This document shows positions 51,897 through 60,301 of a stretch of 64,000 bases of DNA, piece after piece; the first letter of the stretch is position 1, and the number at the start of each line of letters is the position of its first letter. The DNA comes from Variovorax sp037204085 (lineage in GTDB: Bacteria > Pseudomonadota > Gammaproteobacteria > Burkholderiales > Burkholderiaceae_C). The notes under the pieces are model-generated. The model made no database searches. It had not been told where the DNA came from and saw nothing but the letters and a program-made list of their open reading frames with translations. The position numbers and the translations under genes were made by a program. The stretch is from positions 62,001 through 126,000 of the forward strand of contig NZ_JBBCBW010000006.1 in assembly GCF_037204085.1 (NCBI RefSeq), read 5' to 3'.

Positions 51897-52723
51897 GCGG
51901 TGTGATGCCAGAAGGGCGTGCCCAGCACCGGCGTGCTCGGTTGCGCGGAGTCTTGCGCGGCCATGGCGCCGGAGCGGTAGGCAGCGCGGCCGGCCTGCAC
52001 CGCGTCTGCAAAGGCGCCCGCCATCGACACCGGGTCTTGCGCAAGCGCGACCGCCGTGTTGAGCAGCACACCGTCGTAGCCCCACTCCATCACCTGGCAG
52101 GCATGCGAGGGCAGGCCCAGGCCCGCATCGACCAGCATCGGCACGCTCAGCCGCTCGCGCAGCAATTGCAGCGCATAGGGGTTCACCGGGCCGCGGCCGG
52201 TGCCGATGGGCGCGGCCCAGGGCATGACGGCCTGGCAGCCGACGTCGACGAGGCGCTGGCACAGCACCAGGTCTTCGGTGCAGTAGGGCAGCACCTGGAA
52301 GCCATCGCGAATCAGCTGCGACGCGGCATCGACCAGGTTCAGCGTGTCCGGCTGCAGCGTGTAGTCGTCGCCGATGAGTTCGAGCTTGATCCACGGCGTG
52401 TCGAAAAGCTCACGCGCCATCTGCGCCGTGGCAATCACTTCTTGCACGCTGTGGCACCCGGCGGTGTTGGGCAGCACCGGCACCGCAAGCCGGCGCAGCA
52501 GTTCCCAGAAACCGTTGCCGCTGTCGCTTGCGCCTGGGCTTGCGGACTGGCGGCGCAGAGAGGCGGTCAGCATCGCGGGCTTGGCGCGCTTCACGGCGGC
52601 TTCGAGCAGGTCCGGCGAGGGGTAGCGCGCGGTGCCCAGCAGCAGGCGGCTGTGAAAGGTCTGGCCGTACAGAACCAGCGGATCGCCGTCTGGTGCGGGA
52701 GAGATTGAAGAGGTGGTGGTCAT
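51893..52723 (-). CDS. thiG: Thiazole synthase
   Basis: A 276-residue TIM-barrel enzyme that forms the thiazole ring from deoxyxylulose phosphate, the ThiS thiocarboxylate and dehydroglycine. The Schiff-base lysine is Lys113 in W-I-K-L-E-L-I-G-D. The phosphate-binding A-P-I-G-T-G-R-G and V-D-A-G-L-G motifs are present. It begins 31 nt after thiS and overlaps thiE by four bases. A C-terminal tail of about 20 residues is variable in the family. Confidence 0.95.
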   Translation of the reverse strand: MTTTSSISPAPDGDPLVLYGQTFHSRLLLGTARYPSPDLLEAAVKRAKPAMLTASLRRQSASPGASDSGNGFWELLRRLAVPVLPNTAGCHSVQEVIATAQMARELFDTPWIKLELIGDDYTLQPDTLNLVDAASQLIRDGFQVLPYCTEDLVLCQRLVDVGCQAVMPWAAPIGTGRGPVNPYALQLLRERLSVPMLVDAGLGLPSHACQVMEWGYDGVLLNTAVALAQDPVSMAGAFADAVQAGRAAYRSGAMAAQDSAQPSTPVLGTPFWHHTA

Positions 52724-52754
52724 GGTGTGTTGTCTCCGTCGCTATGTCGTTCGT

Positions 52755-52958
52755 TCAGCCGCCGGTCACGGGGCGGATCACTTCGATGCGGTCTTGGGGT
52801 TGCAGTGCACGCGCCGCATAGGCCGAGCGCGGCACGAATTCGCGGTTCACGGCCACCGCAAAAGGCGGTACGGCGTTCAGCGCGGCGAGCGCGTCCACCA
52901 GCGTGGCGCTTTCGGGCAGCGTAAATGGCTTGTCGTTGATCAGCACGTCGATCGTCAT
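52755..52958 (-). CDS. thiS: Sulfur carrier protein ThiS
   Basis: A 67-residue ubiquitin-like protein whose C-terminal Gly66-Gly67 is converted to a thiocarboxylate and donates sulfur to the thiazole. The length is normal. Its ATG overlaps the thiO stop by four bases. No thiF adenylyltransferase is in the window, so activation must use a MoeB/ThiF-type protein encoded elsewhere. Confidence 0.95.
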   Translation of the reverse strand: MTIDVLINDKPFTLPESATLVDALAALNAVPPFAVAVNREFVPRSAYAARALQPQDRIEVIRPVTGG

Positions 52959-54046
52959 GTGTCGGAAATCTCCAGGCCAAGGCTTTGCGCGAGCGCGGAG
53001 CGGCCGTGTACCAGCAGCTCCATGGCGGCGTCGAGCACGGCGGGCGCGATCATGAAACCGTGTCGGTACAGGCCGTTGATCTGCAGCACGCGCGGGTGCG
53101 GTTGGCGGATGGCGGGCAGGTTGTCGGGCAGCGTGGGGCGGCACTGCGTTGCAATCTCCAGGATGCGGGCTTCAGCAAAGCCGCTGTGCACCGCATAGGC
53201 TGCGCTCAGCAGCTCGAGCGTGGAGCGCACGCTGGCGGGTGACATGTCGTCCGATTCGATTTCGGTCGCGCCAATCACGAACACGCCGCCGGGCTTGGGC
53301 GCGATGTAGAGCGGATAGCGCGGATGCACCAGCCGTGTCGGCCGCTGCAGTGCCACCTCGGGCGCATGCACGCGAATGACTTCGCCGCGCACGCCGCGCA
53401 GTGCATTCCATTGAGGCTTGGCGCCAAGGCCGCGGCAGTCGATCACGCGGTCGGGCTGGCCGGGTGCGCCCGGAGAAAAATCGCTTGGTGCGCGTGGCGA
53501 TTGCCAGTGCAGTTGCACGTTGGGGCTGGCCTCCAGCGTGGCGAGCAGTGCCGAGAGCAGCGCGCGGTTGTCGAGCTGGCCTTCACCGGGAAGCAAAAGC
53601 CCCTGTGCGAAGCGCTGGCCCAATGAAGGCTCGAGTGCGGTAATGCCGCCGCCGTCGAGCGTTTGCATGGGGGCGAGTTCGGGTACCAGCTGACCGGTGC
53701 GTGCCAGCACGCGCGCGAGCCGCGCAGCCTCTGCGGCATCTTGCCGGTGCCACAGCACCAGCGTGCCTTCGCGCTGGAAGAACACGGGCTGTGCGAGCGG
53801 CGCCAGCAGTTCGGGCCAGCGCGTCAGTGCGTAGTGGCCCATGCGCACCACTGAAGCTGGGGCCACTGCGGATTCAGCCAGCGGCGCGAGCATGGCGGCC
53901 GCCACGCGCGCTGCGGCGCCGTCGGCCGTGGGACCGGCGGCATCGAACAGATCGACCTTGCAGCCAGCCCGCGCCAGCGTGACCGCGAGCAAGCGCCCCA
54001 TGAGCCCCGCGCCGAGAATGGCGGCCGATTGAAACGGAAGGCTCAT
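52955..54046 (-). CDS. thiO: Glycine oxidase ThiO
   Basis: A 363-residue FAD enzyme that oxidises glycine to the imine used by ThiG under aerobic conditions. The Rossmann motif G12-A-G14-L-M-G17 is N-terminal, and the DAO-family C-terminal R-P-T-L-P-D-N-L-P and G-L-Y-R-H-G motifs are present. It is the first gene of the thiO-thiS-thiG-thiE-receptor operon. GGAGG lies nine bases before the ATG and touches a strong hairpin at 54056-54076. It is divergent from thiD. Confidence 0.94.
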   Translation of the reverse strand: MSLPFQSAAILGAGLMGRLLAVTLARAGCKVDLFDAAGPTADGAAARVAAAMLAPLAESAVAPASVVRMGHYALTRWPELLAPLAQPVFFQREGTLVLWHRQDAAEAARLARVLARTGQLVPELAPMQTLDGGGITALEPSLGQRFAQGLLLPGEGQLDNRALLSALLATLEASPNVQLHWQSPRAPSDFSPGAPGQPDRVIDCRGLGAKPQWNALRGVRGEVIRVHAPEVALQRPTRLVHPRYPLYIAPKPGGVFVIGATEIESDDMSPASVRSTLELLSAAYAVHSGFAEARILEIATQCRPTLPDNLPAIRQPHPRVLQINGLYRHGFMIAPAVLDAAMELLVHGRSALAQSLGLEISDT

Positions 54047-54055
54047 GGTCTGCCT

Positions 54056-54090
54056 CCTTCCCCCGCTGGGGGAAGGCTGGGATGGGGGCG
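54056..54090. repeat. Hairpin/REP-like element upstream of thiO
   Basis: CCTTCCCCC at 54056-54064 and GGGGGAAGG at 54068-54076 form a perfect nine-base stem with a three-base loop, followed by CTGGGATGGGGGC. Sequences of this kind are familiar as dispersed intergenic palindromes in Burkholderiales; I see one copy in this window. In the thiO mRNA the stem ends inside the ribosome site (GGAGG at 54057-54053), so it might affect translation. Confidence 0.55.
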
Positions 54091-54123
54091 GGCAGGGCGC
54101 CCAACTCGCCGATAATTTTCAGC

Positions 54124-54987
54124 ATGACCCAAGCTGCACACCCCGACGCGCCTCAAGCGCCCCAGCGCTACGTGCGCGTGCTCTCGATTGCCGGCTCCGA
54201 CAGCGGCGGCGGTGCGGGCATCCAGGCCGACCTGAAGACCTTCGCCGCGCTTGGCTGCTACGGCATGACGGCGATCACCGCGCTCACAGCGCAGAACACG
54301 CGCGGCGTGTCGGGCATTCACGGCGTGCCGCCGGCTTTCCTCAAGGCGCAGATCCAGGCGGTGGTCGAAGACATCGGTGTCGATGCGGTCAAGCTCGGCA
54401 TGCTGCATGCGCCCGAGGTGGTCGATGTGGTGGCCTGGGCCATCGATCACTACCGGCTGCCCAACGTGGTGCTCGACCCGGTCATGGTTGCGACCAGCGG
54501 CGACCGGCTGATTGCCGCCGAGACGGTGCAGGTGTTGGTGCGCGAGCTGTTTCCGCGCGCGGTGGTGGTTACACCCAACCTCGACGAAGCTGCGCTGCTC
54601 ATCGGCCATGCCATCGACGGCATCGATGCGCTCGACCAGGCGGCCGAAGAACTGCTTGCGCTTGGCGCACAGGCCGTGCTGCTCAAGGGCGGCCACTTGC
54701 CTGGCGACGAAGTGGTCGATGTGCTGCTGGGGCGCAGCGGTGTGCGCAAGCGCCTGGCCTCGGCCCGCATTGCGAGCCGCAACCTGCATGGCACCGGCTG
54801 CACGCTGTCGTCCGCGATTGCGGCGCACTTGGCCCTCGGCTTGGCCTTGCCCGAGGCCGTGGAGCGCGCACGTGCCTACGTGCTCGGCGCCATGGCCGCC
54901 GGTGCGAATGTGCAAATCGGCGAGGGACACGGCCCGCTCAACCACGGTTTTGCGCCAGTGCCGACGCACCGCCTGCCGTTGTTGTAG
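54124..54987 (+). CDS. thiD: Hydroxymethylpyrimidine (phosphate) kinase
   Basis: A 287-residue kinase that phosphorylates HMP and HMP phosphate to the pyrophosphate used by ThiE. The ribokinase-fold start G-S-D-S-G-G-G-A-G-I-Q-A-D is at 24-36, and the catalytic G-T-G-C-T-L-S-S motif is near 232. The length is a little above the family norm because of an N-terminal Ala/Pro-rich tail. ATG 54124 is 77 bp from the divergent thiO start. Its last 50 nt overlap the 3' end of cytX on the other strand. Confidence 0.95.
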   Translation: MTQAAHPDAPQAPQRYVRVLSIAGSDSGGGAGIQADLKTFAALGCYGMTAITALTAQNTRGVSGIHGVPPAFLKAQIQAVVEDIGVDAVKLGMLHAPEVVDVVAWAIDHYRLPNVVLDPVMVATSGDRLIAAETVQVLVRELFPRAVVVTPNLDEAALLIGHAIDGIDALDQAAEELLALGAQAVLLKGGHLPGDEVVDVLLGRSGVRKRLASARIASRNLHGTGCTLSSAIAAHLALGLALPEAVERARAYVLGAMAAGANVQIGEGHGPLNHGFAPVPTHRLPLL

Positions 54988-56290
54988 ATGCCGGCTTGGG
55001 CCGGCTGAGCCACGCCAGCAGGAAGGTGGCCGCCAGGGTCGGCAGCGCGGAGCCGAACTGTGGCGCCCACTTGGCACAGGCGTGATAGGCCGCAATGCCG
55101 GCAATCCAGATCAGCGCCGCGCCCAGGTCGACACGGCGGTTGCTTGCCGACGCAATAGCCCGGCCGGTGCCCAGCCTTCCCAGGATCACGCCGTAGAGCG
55201 GCACGAACACCGAGCTCAGCATCAGCAAGAACGGCTCGAGCGTGTGCATGGGCAGCACGAGCGCCAGCGCGGTGCATAGCGCCGCGATCAGCAGCCCCCA
55301 GCGGCGCACGCTCCAGCGCGGCAGCAGGCTGTGGGTGGACACCGCGCCCGAATACACGTCGCCGTACGCGTTGTCGAGCTCGTCGATAAGGATGAGGCCG
55401 AGCGCCACCAGGCCGCCTTGCGCGAGCAGCAGGGCGGTGACCAGCCCGGTGCCCGGCTCCGCCACGCTCACGACCATCACGCCGAGCGCATAGCACCAGA
55501 TGTTGGCCAGCGCGTAGCCGAGCCAGGTGCCGGTGAATGCGCTGCCCAGGCCACCCCGGCCATTGGCATTGCGCTTGCCGTGCCGCGCGTAGTCGGCCAC
55601 CAGCGGCAGCCACGACACCGGCATGGCAATCACCAGGTCGAGCGCACTGAACATGCCCATGCCGCCGGCACCCGGCCGCGTCCAGAAGGCGTCCAGCCCC
55701 TTGGCCTCGAGCCGTGTTGCGAACTGCCAGGTGAGCCACAGCAGAGAAAGCACGACAAGCGGCAGGCCGAAGCGGCTGACGAAGCGCCGCACCAGCTTGA
55801 CCATGGAGCCCGCGAGCAGCGCCAGCAGCACCGCGCCCCAGAGCAGGGTGGTAAGGGCGCCGCCCAGCGGACCGGTGAGAGTGAGGCCGAACGCCTGCTG
55901 CCCGATGGCCTGCGTGCCCTCGCGCATGATTACCAACTCGAAGGTGGTCCAGCCCACCAGCTGCACGATGTTGAGCAGCACCGGCAGTCGCGCAAAGGCG
56001 CTGCCGTAGGTGGCGTGCATCAGCCCGGCGCTCGCCAGGCCGGTTTCGCAGCCCAGCCGCGCGGTCCAGGCCAATAAGCCCGCGCCGAGGAGCGAGCCCA
56101 GCACAATGGCAATGGCCGCGTCGCGCGTGCCCACCGCCGGAACCAGGTAGGCGCCGATTTGCATTACCAGCAGCCCCACGCCCAGGCTGAACCAGAGCGA
56201 TGCGTGGTCGTGCCAGCCGAACACGCGCTGCGACGCGGGCAAAGGCGTCAGCGCCTCGTTGGCGGAAGAAAAACTATCGTCGTGTGCCAT
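54938..56290 (-). CDS. cytX: CytX-type permease, probable hydroxymethylpyrimidine transporter
   Basis: A 450-residue NCS1-family (cytosine permease-like) inner-membrane transporter with about 12 helices. The TIGR02358 CytX subgroup is associated with uptake of the thiamine precursor HMP. A TPP riboswitch directly upstream, at 56381-56467, supports this role. ATG 56290 follows GGAG at good spacing and is preferred over a TTG six codons earlier. It converges on thiD and the coding regions overlap by 50 nt. Confidence 0.92.
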   Translation of the reverse strand: MAHDDSFSSANEALTPLPASQRVFGWHDHASLWFSLGVGLLVMQIGAYLVPAVGTRDAAIAIVLGSLLGAGLLAWTARLGCETGLASAGLMHATYGSAFARLPVLLNIVQLVGWTTFELVIMREGTQAIGQQAFGLTLTGPLGGALTTLLWGAVLLALLAGSMVKLVRRFVSRFGLPLVVLSLLWLTWQFATRLEAKGLDAFWTRPGAGGMGMFSALDLVIAMPVSWLPLVADYARHGKRNANGRGGLGSAFTGTWLGYALANIWCYALGVMVVSVAEPGTGLVTALLLAQGGLVALGLILIDELDNAYGDVYSGAVSTHSLLPRWSVRRWGLLIAALCTALALVLPMHTLEPFLLMLSSVFVPLYGVILGRLGTGRAIASASNRRVDLGAALIWIAGIAAYHACAKWAPQFGSALPTLAATFLLAWLSRPKPASTTTAGGASALAQNRG

Positions 56291-56380
56291 CCAGTTGCTC
56301 CAGTGCAAAAGGTTTGGCAGGTGGGCGAGGCTCCGGCGGCGGAGCTATCGCGCGAGACAACGCGACAGGCCGCCGGACCA

Positions 56381-56467
56381 GCTTCCCTGCGCGAGGATTA
56401 CCTCAGTCAGGTTCAAAGGGACTCTCTCAGTCAGCCCCGGAACGGATTCCGGTTCGACACCCCTAGC
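56381..56467 (-). promoter_or_regulatory. TPP riboswitch (thi box) upstream of cytX
   Basis: On the minus strand the thi-box landmarks appear in order. These are GCTAGGGGTG (5' P1/P2 strand), a variable hairpin, CTGAGAG, GAACCTGA, and finally GCAGGGAAGC closing P1 (GCT with AGC). The length, about 87 nt, is normal. It ends 90 nt before the cytX ATG. A GC-rich stem, GCTCCG/CGGAGC, between riboswitch and start could be part of the expression platform. High TPP should lower cytX expression. Confidence 0.95.
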
Positions 56468-56576
56468 GGTGGTGCTCCGCGCCGTGGCGCAAAGCGGAAA
56501 CTATTGTACGAGCCTCGGCGAGAACCATCCAGACGGTGGCAGGGCTATTCGGCCCCGCCGCTTGCTTCGGCGATTT

Positions 56577-57611
56577 TTAGCGGGGAGTGCCGGCCACGCC
56601 CAGCAGCTCATGCAGCCGCGTGCTGGTGGTCGTGTACTGCAGCGGAATCGCCTTGCCCGGAAACACCAGCGCCGCGGCACCCCAGGCTGCAAGAGTCGCC
56701 TCGTGAAAGCCGCAGACGATGAGCTTCTTCTTGCCCGGGTAGGTGTTGATGTCGCCCACCGCGAACACGCCGCGTTCGCGGGTTTCGTATTTTTCGGTGT
56801 CGACCGGCACCTGCTTGCGCTCGAGTTCCAGGCCCCAGTCGGCAATGGGGCCGAGGCGGGGCGAAATGCCCAGGCAGGCGACCAGCGCATCGAGCGGCAG
56901 GTCGACCGTGGTGGCGTCTGGCGTCGCGATCTGCAGTTGCTTGCCATCGAAGGCGGTGGGTTGGCCCACCTTGAACGCCAGCTTGCCTTCGGCGACCAGC
57001 GCGCGCATCGAAGCGACCAGGCCTTCATCGGCCTGGAAGCCGTCGCGCCGGTGCACCAGCGTGACCTGTTTGGCGATGGCCGTGAGCGCAATGGCGGTTT
57101 GCAGCGCAATGTCGTCGCCGCCGTTCACCACCACCGTCTGTCCCGCGAAGCGGTCCAGCGAATCGGGGTGATAGAAAACCGAGCTGCCTTCGAACTGCGC
57201 AATGCCTTCGACCGCGATGCGCTTGGGCACGAAGGCGCCGACGCCTGCGGCAATGAACACCGTCTTGGCCAGGAAGGCCTTGCCCGCCGATGTTGTCAGC
57301 AGCAGGCGCTCATCGGCCTGGCGGGCGAGGGTGGCGACCTGCTCGCCAAAGTGGAACTGCGGCTTGAACGGCGCAACCTGCTGCAGCAGCGATTGCGCAA
57401 GATCGCGCCCGCTGGTCACCGGCGTGCCCGGAATGTCGTAGATCGGCTTGTCGCCGTAGAGCGCCACGCACTGGCCGCCCGCGGCGGGCAGCGCATCGAC
57501 GATGTGGGATGAGATTTCGAGCAGGCCGAGCTGGAAGGCCTGGAACAGCCCGACCGGACCGGCGCCAATGATGAGGGCGTCGGTCTCGATCGGAGCGGTC
57601 GGCGTGCTCAG
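56577..57611 (-). CDS. Ferredoxin/flavodoxin-NADP+ reductase, thioredoxin-reductase-like type
   Basis: A 344-residue FAD enzyme of the type 2 (YumC-like) ferredoxin-NADP reductases. The FAD motif G16-A-G-P-V-G21 is N-terminal, a second dinucleotide motif V-N-G-G-D-D lies near 160, and the F-A-V-G-D-I-N-T-Y-P-G-K-K FAD motif is near 287. There is no C-x-x-C redox pair, which excludes thioredoxin reductase. No ATG, GTG or TTG exists at a fitting place. The only good start is CTG 57611, overlapping the ferredoxin stop (CTGA) with GGGGAG eight bases upstream. Confidence 0.88.
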   Translation of the reverse strand: MSTPTAPIETDALIIGAGPVGLFQAFQLGLLEISSHIVDALPAAGGQCVALYGDKPIYDIPGTPVTSGRDLAQSLLQQVAPFKPQFHFGEQVATLARQADERLLLTTSAGKAFLAKTVFIAAGVGAFVPKRIAVEGIAQFEGSSVFYHPDSLDRFAGQTVVVNGGDDIALQTAIALTAIAKQVTLVHRRDGFQADEGLVASMRALVAEGKLAFKVGQPTAFDGKQLQIATPDATTVDLPLDALVACLGISPRLGPIADWGLELERKQVPVDTEKYETRERGVFAVGDINTYPGKKKLIVCGFHEATLAAWGAAALVFPGKAIPLQYTTTSTRLHELLGVAGTPR

Positions 57612-57937
57612 CGCACCAACTCCCCGATCTTGTCGGTCTTGTCTTTCCACTCTTCGGCGTCGGGCAATGCCGGCTTGCGCTTGGTGATGCTCTTCCAGCC
57701 GTCGGCCAGCGCGAGCTCGGCGTTGAGCTTGATGAAGGCGATCTGGTTGGCTGGGAGGTCTTCCTCGGCGTAGATTGCATTGACCGGGCATTCAGGAATG
57801 CAAACCGCGCAATCGATGCATTCGTCCGGGTCGATCACCAGCATGTTGGGACCTTCGCGGAAGCAATCCACGGGGCATACGTCCACGCAGTCGGTGTATT
57901 TGCAGCGGATGCAGGCTTCAGAGACGACGTGGGTCAT
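57608..57937 (-). CDS. fdxA: Seven-iron ferredoxin (3Fe-4S/4Fe-4S)
   Basis: A 109-residue electron carrier. Cys9, Cys17 and Cys50 match the 3Fe-4S ligands, and Cys21, Cys40, Cys43 and Cys46 the 4Fe-4S ligands of Azotobacter-type FdI; Cys12 and Cys25 are extra. The C-terminal 50-residue extension is typical of FdxA. Its stop overlaps the reductase start, so the two proteins are probably made together and form a redox pair. They could supply electrons to the sulfite reductase encoded nearby. Confidence 0.95.
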   Translation of the reverse strand: MTHVVSEACIRCKYTDCVDVCPVDCFREGPNMLVIDPDECIDCAVCIPECPVNAIYAEEDLPANQIAFIKLNAELALADGWKSITKRKPALPDAEEWKDKTDKIGELVR

Positions 57938-57979
57938 TTGTCTTTTAGCGTCAGTGTGAGGTCGGGAAAACCCCAGATT

Positions 57980-59317
57980 TTAGGCCTTTGCGGCGGCAGG
58001 CTGCACGAGCACGGCGGCAGCGGTCTTGTGGGTGGCCGTATCGACCAGCACCAGCGAGCCTAATGCGCGCGATTGTGTGAAGGGCAGAACGGCCAGCGGC
58101 TGCTGCAGCGCAAGCACCACATCGCCGATGGAATTGGCCTCCAGCTGCGCCGTCGGCTCGGATTCGAGCGTGGTGATGTTCACCCGGTCGACGATGCGCG
58201 CCACCTTGGCTTTCACCCAGCGATGGCCCTGCAGCGCCCAGTAGACGCGGCCCGCAACCAGCGGCTCGTCGTCGAGCCAGGCGACCGTGGCGGTAATTTC
58301 ACGCACGGGCTCGAAGGCACCGGGCGCCAGCAGCCAGTCGCCGCGCGACACATCCACTTCACGGTCGAGCACGATGCCGGCGCTGTGGCCCGCATGCACC
58401 GTCTTCGGCTGGCGCGTGTGGCTCAGCACCTGGGCGACCGTGGCCGTCTGGTTGCTGGGCAGCACGGTCACGCGTTGGCCAGGCTCCACATGGCCCGAAG
58501 CCACGCGGCCCCAGAACACGCGGCGGCCCTGCGAGGTGTCGGCCGAGGAAGAAAATTTTTCGACCCACTGCACCGGAAAGGCGAAGGGCACGGCCTCATC
58601 CTGCACGGTGACCGGCAGTTCCTCGAGCAGTTCGAGCAGGCTCGGGCCTTCGTAGCCGACCCAGTCGGCATGGCGCGTGGCCACGTTCCAGCCCTTGAGG
58701 GCCGAGATCGGCACGATGGCGGCCACCTGCACGCCGGCCGCTTCGGCAAAGGCGTTCAGGGCGGTCGAGATGCGTTCGAAGGCCAGGGCGGCATCGTCGA
58801 TGGCGTCGAGCTTATTGACCGCGAACACGATCGACTGCACGCGCAGCAGATGGGTCAGCAGCGTGTGACGGCGCGTTTGCGGCAGCAGCTCGCGCTTGAC
58901 CACGGTGCCGTCTTCCACCTCTGCGGCCCAGGCCAGCTTGGTGGCATCGACCAGCACCACTGCGGCATCGGCAGCGGAGGCGGCCGTGACCATGTTGCGG
59001 GTGTATTGCTCATGGCCCGGCGCGTCGCCGATGATGAACTTGCGCTTGGCGGTCGAGAAGTAGCGGTAGGCCACGTCGATCGTGATGCCCTGTTCGCGCT
59101 CGGCCGAGAGGCCGTCGGTGAGCAGGGCCAGGTCGGTTTCGCCGCCGCGCTGCACGCCGGCGAGCTGGTCTTGCAGCACGGTCTTGCTGTCGACCAGCAG
59201 GCGGCCGATGAGCGTGCTCTTGCCGTCGTCCACCGAGCCGCAGGTGATGAAGCGCAGGGCGGTGCCGGTGTCGCCGTGCAGGGCGTTGCTATCGAGGGTT
59301 GCCGTCGTCGTGCTCAT
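57980..59317 (-). CDS. cysN: Sulfate adenylyltransferase, GTPase subunit
   Basis: A 445-residue elongation-factor-like GTPase that drives ATP sulfurylase (CysD) in sulfate activation. GTP motifs are visible: G-S-V-D-D-G-K-S-T at 27-35, D-A-P-G-H near 105, and N-K-L-D near 162. There is no C-terminal APS kinase domain, so this is not a CysNC fusion. Start and cysD stop share one base (TGATG). It is the last gene of the sulfate operon. Confidence 0.96.
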   Translation of the reverse strand: MSTTTATLDSNALHGDTGTALRFITCGSVDDGKSTLIGRLLVDSKTVLQDQLAGVQRGGETDLALLTDGLSAEREQGITIDVAYRYFSTAKRKFIIGDAPGHEQYTRNMVTAASAADAAVVLVDATKLAWAAEVEDGTVVKRELLPQTRRHTLLTHLLRVQSIVFAVNKLDAIDDAALAFERISTALNAFAEAAGVQVAAIVPISALKGWNVATRHADWVGYEGPSLLELLEELPVTVQDEAVPFAFPVQWVEKFSSSADTSQGRRVFWGRVASGHVEPGQRVTVLPSNQTATVAQVLSHTRQPKTVHAGHSAGIVLDREVDVSRGDWLLAPGAFEPVREITATVAWLDDEPLVAGRVYWALQGHRWVKAKVARIVDRVNITTLESEPTAQLEANSIGDVVLALQQPLAVLPFTQSRALGSLVLVDTATHKTAAAVLVQPAAAKA

Positions 59318-60270
59318 CAGAAATATCCGTCTTTCTTGCGCTTCTCCATCGAAGCTTCCGAAGTCATGTCGTCCATGCGCGTGGCGCCGCGCTCGCTCAC
59401 ATCGACGCTCAGCGTCTCGAGCACCACGTCGCCCGCATCGGCGGCCAGGCTTTCGACCGGGCAGGTGGTGGTGATGTCGCCCACGGTACGAAAGCGCACG
59501 TCGCGCACCTGCACCGTTTCGCCGTCGCGCGGCGGGGTGAGCTCGGTCACCGGCACCAAGAGGCCGCGGCGCTCGACCACTTCGCGCTTGTGCGTGTAGT
59601 AGATCGACGGCAGGCCGACGTGCTCGCGCTCGATGTATTGCCACACGTCGAGTTCGGTCCAGTTCGAAATCGGGAACACGCGGAAGTGCTCGCCCGGGGC
59701 CAGGCGCGTGTTGAACAGCGTCCACAGTTCGGGGCGCTGGTCCTTGGGCTGCCATTGGCCGAATGAATCTCGGTGCGAAAAGATGCGCTCCTTGGCGCGC
59801 GCCTTTTCCTCGTCGCGGCGGGCCCCGCCAATCAGCGCGTCGAAGCGGAACTCTTCAATGGCCTCGAGCAGCGTGACCGATTGATGCGCATTGCGCGATT
59901 CGCCGGGGTGCGCCAGGCGCACGGTGCCGCGCGCCATCGAGTCTTCGACGCTGCGCACGATGAGCTCGGCGCCCAGTTCCTTGGCGCGCTGGTCGCGGTA
60001 GGCCGTCACTTCAGGAAAGTTGTGGCCCGTGTCGATCATCAGCAGCGGGTAGGGAATGCGGCCGACACCGAAAGCCTTTTCGGCGCACTTCAGCAGCACC
60101 AGCGAATCCTTGCCGCCCGAAAACAGCAGGGTGGGGCGCTCGAAGGCGGCCGCGACTTCGCGCAGGATGAAGATGGTTTCTTCCTCGAGCGCATCGAGGT
60201 GCGTGTTGGAGAGGTGCGCAGGAGAATGCATCGAGGGCTGCAAAAGTTCGGCTTCGGTTCGGGCGTTCAT
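59317..60270 (-). CDS. cysD: Sulfate adenylyltransferase, catalytic subunit
   Basis: A 317-residue subunit that makes adenosine phosphosulfate from ATP and sulfate. The PP-loop S-G-G-K-D-S is at 51-56. The C-terminal R-F-R-T-V-G-D-I-T-T-T-C-P motif and final K-K-D-G-Y-F are conserved. It starts 31 nt after cysH and shares a base with cysN. Confidence 0.96.
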   Translation of the reverse strand: MNARTEAELLQPSMHSPAHLSNTHLDALEEETIFILREVAAAFERPTLLFSGGKDSLVLLKCAEKAFGVGRIPYPLLMIDTGHNFPEVTAYRDQRAKELGAELIVRSVEDSMARGTVRLAHPGESRNAHQSVTLLEAIEEFRFDALIGGARRDEEKARAKERIFSHRDSFGQWQPKDQRPELWTLFNTRLAPGEHFRVFPISNWTELDVWQYIEREHVGLPSIYYTHKREVVERRGLLVPVTELTPPRDGETVQVRDVRFRTVGDITTTCPVESLAADAGDVVLETLSVDVSERGATRMDDMTSEASMEKRKKDGYF

Positions 60271-60301
60271 CGGAGGGGTCCTGGATGCGGAGATCGATCG
60301 T

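Noticed and set aside
58073..59599. A 508-codon plus-strand open frame antisense to cysN and cysD
   Set aside because: His/Gly/Arg-rich shadow of well-supported cys genes.
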